From: Arthrobacter sp. N199823
GTDB taxonomy: Bacteria; Actinomycetota; Actinomycetes; Actinomycetales; Micrococcaceae
Assembly: GCF_002929705.1 (NCBI RefSeq)
Contig: NZ_PJIN01000002.1
Coordinates: 589,296-653,295 of the forward strand
Reading direction: 5' to 3'
Length of the DNA: 64,000 bases
Below the pieces are notes generated by a model. That model made no database searches. It was not told the origin of the DNA and saw only the letters and a list, made by a program, of their open reading frames with translations. Positions 59,073 through 64,000 of this stretch are shown one piece after another. Each line of letters opens with the position of its first letter. Position 1 is the stretch's first letter. The position numbers and the translations under genes were made by a program.

Positions 59073-60068
59073 ATGAGAGCGTTCATTCTCTCCAAGTACA
59101 AAACCGCCCTCCATGAAGCTGATATGCCAGAACCTGTGGTTGGTGACCATGACGTTCTTGTCCGGGTCCTGGCCGCGGGCCTGAACCAACTAGACGAGAA
59201 GATTCGGGTCGGTGAGTTCAAGCAAATCCTGCCTTACAAGTTGCCGATCATCCTCGGCCACGACCTCGCCGGTACCGTCATTCGCATCGGCGCGAAGGTC
59301 CGCAACTTCAAGCCGGGCGATGAAGTCTACGGTCGCCCAGGAACCGATCACATCGGCACCTTCGCCGAACGGATCGCCGTCCCGGAGCAGGACCTTGCCC
59401 TCAAGCCTGCCTCGATCACCATGGACGAAGCCGGGTCATTACCTCTGGTCGCCCTGACCGCTTGGCAGGCGCTGGTCGAAATCGGCCACGTGCAGCCTGG
59501 TCAGAAGGTTCTCATTCATGCCGGAGCAGGTGGTGTCGGATCGATCGCCATCCAACTCGCCAAACACCTCGGAGCGGAAGTAGCCACCACAGCAAGTGCA
59601 GCCAATGCCAACTTCGTGCGCAGCCTTGGCGCCGATCACGTGATCGACTACCGTTCGGAGGACTTCGAGCAGCGGCTCAGCGATTTTGACTTTGTCCTCG
59701 ACAGCCTCGGCGGTGAGCATCTGCAGAAGTCGCTGCGCATCCTGAAGCGCGGTGGGACCGCCGTCGGTATCTCCGGACCGCCCACCCCAGAATTCGCACG
59801 ACGCGCAGGGCTGAACCCTGTGCTTCGTCTTGCAGTCACCGTGATCAGCAGCAAGATCCGGAAGCAGGCCAAACGGATCGGCGTCAACTACCAATTCCTC
59901 TTCATGCGCGCCAGCGGTGACCAGCTCCGGGACATCACGGCGCTCATCGACAGTGGTGCCATTCGCCCTATCGTCGGACGCGTGTTCCCGTTCGATGACA
60001 CCGTCCAGGGTCTCGAGTCCTTGGCGACAGGTGGCAACCGTGGCAAAGCTGTCATTAGCAACCCCTGA
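59073..60068 (+). CDS. Zinc-free MDR alcohol dehydrogenase/quinone oxidoreductase
   Basis: 331 residues. RAFILSKYKTALHEADMPEP is the N-terminal GroES-like entry, HDVLVRVLAAGLNQLDEKIR the catalytic-domain strand, GHDLAGTVIRIGAKVRNFKP the G-x-GHD/E motif, and VLIHAGAGGVGSIAIQLAKH the NADPH Rossmann motif AGAGGVG. No zinc ligands are conserved, as in quinone oxidoreductase (QOR) enzymes. GGAG before ATG. Second gene of the operator-controlled operon. Confidence 0.9.
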   Translation: MRAFILSKYKTALHEADMPEPVVGDHDVLVRVLAAGLNQLDEKIRVGEFKQILPYKLPIILGHDLAGTVIRIGAKVRNFKPGDEVYGRPGTDHIGTFAERIAVPEQDLALKPASITMDEAGSLPLVALTAWQALVEIGHVQPGQKVLIHAGAGGVGSIAIQLAKHLGAEVATTASAANANFVRSLGADHVIDYRSEDFEQRLSDFDFVLDSLGGEHLQKSLRILKRGGTAVGISGPPTPEFARRAGLNPVLRLAVTVISSKIRKQAKRIGVNYQFLFMRASGDQLRDITALIDSGAIRPIVGRVFPFDDTVQGLESLATGGNRGKAVISNP

Positions 60069-60110
60069 CCACCAGTTCCATAACCGCATCCGATTATAGA
60101 AAGGGCCATC

Positions 60111-60971
60111 ATGGTCAACAGTTCTCAGGAACCCATCGTCACCTCTTATGCTCTGGCGCCGGCCAAAACCATTACCGCCAAGGGCATCACCTACGCATAT
60201 CGTGAACTTGGACCGACGGGAGGCATTCCCGTCGTGTTTTTCGTCCACCTCGCCGCAACTCTGGACAATTGGGATCCTCGCATCGTGGACCCCATCGCGC
60301 AGCACCGCCACGTCATCACCTTCGATCAACAAGGCGTTGGCGCCTCCACTGGAACAGTGCCGGATACCATCGAGGCTGCGGCCGATGACGCCTACGATTT
60401 CATCACCGCACTCGGTTACGACACGATCGATGTGTTCTCTTTTTCCATGGGAGGCATGATCGCACAGGACCTCGTCATCAAGCACCCGAACCTCGTGCGT
60501 AGGCTGATCCTCACCGGAACCGGCCCTCGATGGGGGAAAGACATGGACAAAGTCGTCAGGACCACCTACTGGGACATCCTGCGGGCCACGCTGACACGAT
60601 CTGACCCGAAGGAGTTCCTCTTCTTCAACCGGGATGCTGAAGGGAAACGTGCAGGCAAAGCGTTCGTTAGCCGTCTTGCCGAGCGAACGAAAGACCGTGA
60701 CAAGCCGATCGGCACGAAAGCATTCCGGACCCAACTCAAAGCGATCCAACGCTTCGGCCGATCGGCTCCGTCCGAGCTATCGGTAGTCGCGGCGCCGACT
60801 CTCATCGCCAACGGAGACAACGATCGCATGGTTCCTTCGATCCTCTCCAAGGATCTGCAGCACAGGATCACGGGATCGGACCTCGTCATCTACCCAAACT
60901 CGGGTCACGGCGGTATTTTCCAGTTCCACGAACAGTTTGCACCGATCGCAGTGAAGTTCCTCACCGATTAG
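60111..60971 (+). CDS. Alpha/beta hydrolase
   Basis: 286 residues. PVVFFVHLAATLDNWDPRIV carries the oxyanion-hole region, VFSFSMGGMIAQDLVIKHPN the nucleophile elbow (S-F-S-M-G-G), NGDNDRMVPSIL the acid, and YPNSGHGGIFQFHEQFAPIA the catalytic His. The pattern is typical of small-molecule esterases, lactonases or haloperoxidase-like enzymes. It ends the operon; the upstream truncated paralog suggests duplication then decay of one copy. Substrate unknown. Confidence 0.9.
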   Translation: MVNSSQEPIVTSYALAPAKTITAKGITYAYRELGPTGGIPVVFFVHLAATLDNWDPRIVDPIAQHRHVITFDQQGVGASTGTVPDTIEAAADDAYDFITALGYDTIDVFSFSMGGMIAQDLVIKHPNLVRRLILTGTGPRWGKDMDKVVRTTYWDILRATLTRSDPKEFLFFNRDAEGKRAGKAFVSRLAERTKDRDKPIGTKAFRTQLKAIQRFGRSAPSELSVVAAPTLIANGDNDRMVPSILSKDLQHRITGSDLVIYPNSGHGGIFQFHEQFAPIAVKFLTD

Positions 60972-61098
60972 CACGGAGCTACCCGTTCGTTGAAGGTAAC
61001 CGCAAGCAAGTCGACAACGGGGCGCAACTATCACCACTTGAGAGGGCAGCGTCAGCCGGATCGATGAGTGGAGGTGAAAAGCATGGCCGCTGCATCGA

Positions 61099-62448
61099 TT
61101 ACAAGATGCCGTGGAGGATTTCCTCGGCTGCCCGGCGGCCGGAGCGAATTGCACCGTCCATGTAGCCATTCCAGATTGCAGAGGTCTCCGCGCCAGCCCA
61201 GTGGATACGGTCCACGGGAGCAGCGAGGGCCTTGCCGTACTGCGTCCAGGCACCGGCGCCGAGCCGTCCGCCATAGCAGCCGCGGGTGAATTCCTCAGCC
61301 GTCCAGTCCTGCTCAACGACGTCGAACGGCTTGGCTGCCTTCGGCCCGAAGTACTTCACCAGGGAATCGATGACGAGTCCGCGGCGTCGATCGGCGCTCA
61401 TCAAACTGGCCGAGCGGGCGTGTGCGCCCTCAAGGAAGCCGACCAAAACCCCGCAAGATCCGTCACGTGGACTGTTGTCCAAGACGACATTGAAAGCGTC
61501 GTCGAAACTCCACACACTGCCGTTGAGTCCGTCCTCGCGCCAGAACGGGGTGTCGTAGCCGATGTGGAACTTGATGACGGCCCCGGCCGGCATCTGCTGG
61601 GTGAGTCCATCACGTAGCGCGGGCAGGGCAGGGGAGTAACGTATCCTCCCGGCCAACGTTTGCGGTATCGCCACGATGACGTGCTGTGCCGTGACGCTAC
61701 CGCCTTCATGCTCGACGACGACGCCGGACCCGTCCTGGTGGATGGTTCGGACCACGCTATTGAGCCGTACCGCATCGCCCAGTGCGGCGGCCATCCTCTC
61801 AGAGATGAGATGAGTGCCACCGACCACCCGCCTCTCTTGAGCACCTCCTGTGGTGCTCATCAGCGAGTCCAGGCTGGTCCCGGATTTGACGTAGAAAAGG
61901 AAATGCAGGAGGGAAAGTTCGGGAGCCTCAGCCGAGAAAAGCGCCGGAACGAGGATGCGGAAGAACCGTCTGGCGAGGCTGTCTTCGGTGTGGGAGACGA
62001 GCCAGGAGTCAAGGGTTTGGCGGTCCAAGTCCTGGGCCTCTTCGGTTTCCCACGGCTCGCCAATGGCCACTGTTGAAGCCAGAGCTTCCAGCTGGTCCCA
62101 GAGCCGGCCAACTTCCGCAGCCGATTCAGCAGGAAGCCCAAACGTCCTGTCGGAGTAGCGGACAGTGTTCCCGTCGACCATTGTCAGCGCGTCGCCCTGA
62201 TCGAAGCTGTGGAATGTCTCGAGTCCCAGTTCCTCGATGAGCCCAAGCACGGCATCCTGGGTAGGGCCGACCCATTGGCCGCCCAGCTCCACGGGAACTC
62301 CGTTACTGAGAAAGCCACCCATGTTCCGGCCTGCCACCCGGTCACGAGCTTCAAGCACGACGGCGGTCTTACCTTCGGCTACCAACTTGCGTGCGGCACT
62401 CAGGCCGGCTAAACCCGCGCCCACGACAACTACGTCCACGTCAAACAT
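61099..62448 (-). CDS. Flavin monoamine oxidase family protein
   Basis: 449 residues. The dinucleotide-binding motif VVVVGAGLAGLSAARKLVAE is at the N-terminus, followed by ARDRVAGRNMGGFLSNGVPV and LGGQWVGPTQDAVL, and the C-terminal FAD motif GAETSAIWNGYMDGAIRSG. Putrescine- or tyramine-oxidase-like enzymes share this layout. ATG 62448 has GGAGG 8 nt upstream; a TTG at 62469 is less likely. It converges on the hydrolase operon across a 127-bp gap with no clear terminator. Confidence 0.9.
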   Translation of the reverse strand: MFDVDVVVVGAGLAGLSAARKLVAEGKTAVVLEARDRVAGRNMGGFLSNGVPVELGGQWVGPTQDAVLGLIEELGLETFHSFDQGDALTMVDGNTVRYSDRTFGLPAESAAEVGRLWDQLEALASTVAIGEPWETEEAQDLDRQTLDSWLVSHTEDSLARRFFRILVPALFSAEAPELSLLHFLFYVKSGTSLDSLMSTTGGAQERRVVGGTHLISERMAAALGDAVRLNSVVRTIHQDGSGVVVEHEGGSVTAQHVIVAIPQTLAGRIRYSPALPALRDGLTQQMPAGAVIKFHIGYDTPFWREDGLNGSVWSFDDAFNVVLDNSPRDGSCGVLVGFLEGAHARSASLMSADRRRGLVIDSLVKYFGPKAAKPFDVVEQDWTAEEFTRGCYGGRLGAGAWTQYGKALAAPVDRIHWAGAETSAIWNGYMDGAIRSGRRAAEEILHGIL

Positions 62449-62535
62449 GCCAAGATCCTCCAAGTGCAAATCTATTCATCTAACCAAGGATGAGGGCACG
62501 GTTGGCCGCTCCGTTGTAATAGTTATCGGGTTCGA

Positions 62536-63183
62536 TCAAGCTACTGCCGCGAACGCGGCATGACCCTGCACGGCCGAGGTTCCCAAGTCGCCCTTGGGCA
62601 GAGCAGTTCCGGACTTGACGGCGTGTACCCAGTCATCCGTGCTGGCAACGGCGGCAAAGTTGGAGTTCAGCAGCACCATCAGCGTCTCGTGCAGCTGCTG
62701 CGCGCCGACTTGACCTGCCTCGTTCGCCAGGTGGACCGCGCCACTGGCATCGGAGAGCACCTCAACTGCGAATCCCAGTGGTTCGGCAGCTGCCGCGGTG
62801 GCCAGGTCGCAGTTGTTGCTCATGTAACCGACCAAGGTGATGGCCTCGATATCGTTCTCCCGCAGCCACGCTTCGAAGTCGGTGCCGGCGAAAACACTGG
62901 CGTAGCCCTTGACGAGGTGCTTCCAAGAATCCTTGTGTCGGGAAGCAATCTCCGGGTGAAGCTTCCATCCTTCAGATCCCTCAGCGAAAACGGGAGCTCC
63001 GGCTGGGTACTGGTGCTGGACCACGGCAACAGGCATGTCCTGCGCTTCAGCGACGTCGATGGCCCGGGTGATGTTCGCCAGAGACTCATTGCGGTCGGGG
63101 TACTGGATCGCCAAGGGGCCTCCTTCGGCAAAGTAGTCATTCTGTACGTCAATGATGACGAGTGCGCGGCGCAATCCGGCCAT
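62536..63183 (-). CDS. Isochorismatase-like cysteine hydrolase
   Basis: 215 residues. ALVIIDVQNDYFAEGG supplies the catalytic Asp, SWKHLVKGYASVF the Lys, and VGYMSNNCDLATAAAAEPLG the nucleophilic Cys in the cis-peptide loop. Members hydrolyse small amides such as nicotinamide or carbamoylsarcosine. ATG 63183 has TTGGAG 6-11 nt upstream; an upstream in-frame start at 63336 would overlap the divergent regulator. Divergent from the GlxA-type gene, which probably regulates it. Confidence 0.9.
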   Translation of the reverse strand: MAGLRRALVIIDVQNDYFAEGGPLAIQYPDRNESLANITRAIDVAEAQDMPVAVVQHQYPAGAPVFAEGSEGWKLHPEIASRHKDSWKHLVKGYASVFAGTDFEAWLRENDIEAITLVGYMSNNCDLATAAAAEPLGFAVEVLSDASGAVHLANEAGQVGAQQLHETLMVLLNSNFAAVASTDDWVHAVKSGTALPKGDLGTSAVQGHAAFAAVA

Positions 63184-63291
63184 GGTGGTCTCCAAGTCAG
63201 TGGTTGTTTTGCTTGTCGCTCCCAGCATGACAGTGTCCGGGAGTGTATCGTGAGTGGCGTATATGCACATCTTCGATGAAAACGGGCCAAG

Positions 63292-64000
63292 ATGAGAATT
63301 GCCATCCACGCCTTTGATGGAATGACTATGTTCCACCTGGCGACCCCGCTGCTTGTTTTTGGTGAAGTGGCCAGGCTGGATCTGGCTCCCGACTGGGAGG
63401 CGAAGGTCTTTACCGAGGCCGGACTGCCGGTGCGCAGTGCTGAGGGGTACGTGATTAGTGAGGTGTTCGGACCGGAGCTTGCCAATGACGCCGACCTCGT
63501 GGTGTTCCCATCGTGGCTGTCAGAGTTGCCGGATCCATCCGAGGGCCTGATTCGTCTCGTTCAGCAGTCACATAAGCGCGGAGCCACGATTGCCGGCCTG
63601 TGCCTAGGGGCATATCCGGTAGCGCGCAGCGGCATCCTCGATGGCCGCACAGCTGTGACGCACTGGAATGCAGCCCCGGCTGTGGCGGTCAAAGCGCATA
63701 CCGTGGCGTTCGACGACTCAGCACTCTATATTGACCACGGCGATGTGCTCACCTCGGCCGGCACCGCTTCGGCATTGGATGCTTGCCTGCATATTGTGCG
63801 AACACGGCTGGGATCGGCAGCCGCGGCCGCGGTGGCGCGACATATTGTCATCGCCCCCCATCGTGAAGGAGATCAAGCGCAGTACATTGCCCGGCCTGTT
63901 CAAGATCCGGACATGGACGGGCCCCTAGGTAGAACAATTCAGTGGGCGCTGGCAAACCTAGATCAAGACCTTGAGGTGGAGGCGATGGCTGCCCATGCCA
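63292..64000 (+). CDS. GlxA-family transcriptional regulator (DJ-1/PfpI + AraC), 3' end outside
   Basis: The first 236 codons are in the window, with no stop before the edge. AIHAFDGMTMFHLATPLLVF begins a DJ-1/PfpI amidotransferase-like sensor domain; ATIAGLCLGAYPVARSG is its nucleophile elbow with a Cys, then ILDGRTAVTHWNA and DVLTSAGTASALDACLHIVR. The last visible part (TIQWALANLDQDLEVEAMAA) is the usual lead into an AraC helix-turn-helix. GlxA-like regulators often sit beside and control an isochorismatase-like gene, which is exactly the neighbour here (109 bp, divergent). Confidence 0.85.
   Translation, partial: MRIAIHAFDGMTMFHLATPLLVFGEVARLDLAPDWEAKVFTEAGLPVRSAEGYVISEVFGPELANDADLVVFPSWLSELPDPSEGLIRLVQQSHKRGATIAGLCLGAYPVARSGILDGRTAVTHWNAAPAVAVKAHTVAFDDSALYIDHGDVLTSAGTASALDACLHIVRTRLGSAAAAAVARHIVIAPHREGDQAQYIARPVQDPDMDGPLGRTIQWALANLDQDLEVEAMAAHA

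Overview
The window looks like a chromosomal segment of a high-GC actinobacterium, most likely Arthrobacter or a close Micrococcaceae relative. The evidence is the GC-rich coding bias, GTG and TTG starts, lipomannan-type mannosyltransferases of the MptB family, MalT-like (LAL) LuxR regulators, DUF2252, DUF7144 and MpaB proteins, and a permease-ATPase fusion in an ABC transporter. This placement is inference from gene content; no marker gene was aligned. There is no phage, integrase, transposase, CRISPR array or rRNA operon.

Region 1 (1-17.7 kb) is mostly conserved chromosome: the 5' end of prfC, an acyltransferase, a sugar porter, def, tRNA-His, orn, then a cell-envelope cluster of four polytopic GT-C type mannosyltransferases (two MptB-like, two GT87-like) interrupted by an AbiEi/DUF559 gene. 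After that come AlkD, a PrmC-like methyltransferase, a universal stress protein, SRPBCC, MpaB, DUF3817 and PEP-mutase genes. Two repeat families sit here: a 60-bp tandem array next to def, and two 70-nt hairpin elements that bracket the AbiEi/DUF559 gene. The two GT87-like genes appear to start at AUC and AUU codons.

Region 2 (17.8-29 kb) has an unrecognised acidic protein, a 982-residue LAL regulator divergent from a small secreted protein, and a 1.1-kb stretch between two strong terminators that holds three micro-ORFs with near-perfect ribosome binding sites. An esterase/LLM-oxidoreductase operon with a palindromic operator, a YdeI protein, a double-hotdog thioesterase and a MarR/MFS drug-efflux pair follow.

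Region 3 (29.2-39.1 kb) is a carbohydrate locus: PadR regulator, cytoplasmic sulfatase and CutC on one strand; a family-5 solute-binding lipoprotein, two permease domains, two ATPase domains and an intracellular GH20 hexosaminidase on the other. Read together they suggest import of a sulfated amino-sugar oligosaccharide followed by intracellular desulfation and hydrolysis.

Region 4 (39.2-57.2 kb) holds a Tat-exported PhoD phosphatase, a lone HerA-like ATPase and a block of membrane and stress genes: DUF2252, SHOCT, cardiolipin synthase, AI-2E transporter, potassium channel, DUF7144, a second LAL regulator with a textbook CRP-type site, a DHA2 transporter, DUF998 and a GAP/Sap protein.

Region 5 (57.2-64 kb) has a decayed MarR promoter fragment, a DHFR-like enzyme, an operator-controlled operon (broken alpha/beta hydrolase, quinone oxidoreductase, intact paralogous hydrolase), an amine oxidase, and a cysteine hydrolase divergent from a GlxA-type regulator cut by the window end.
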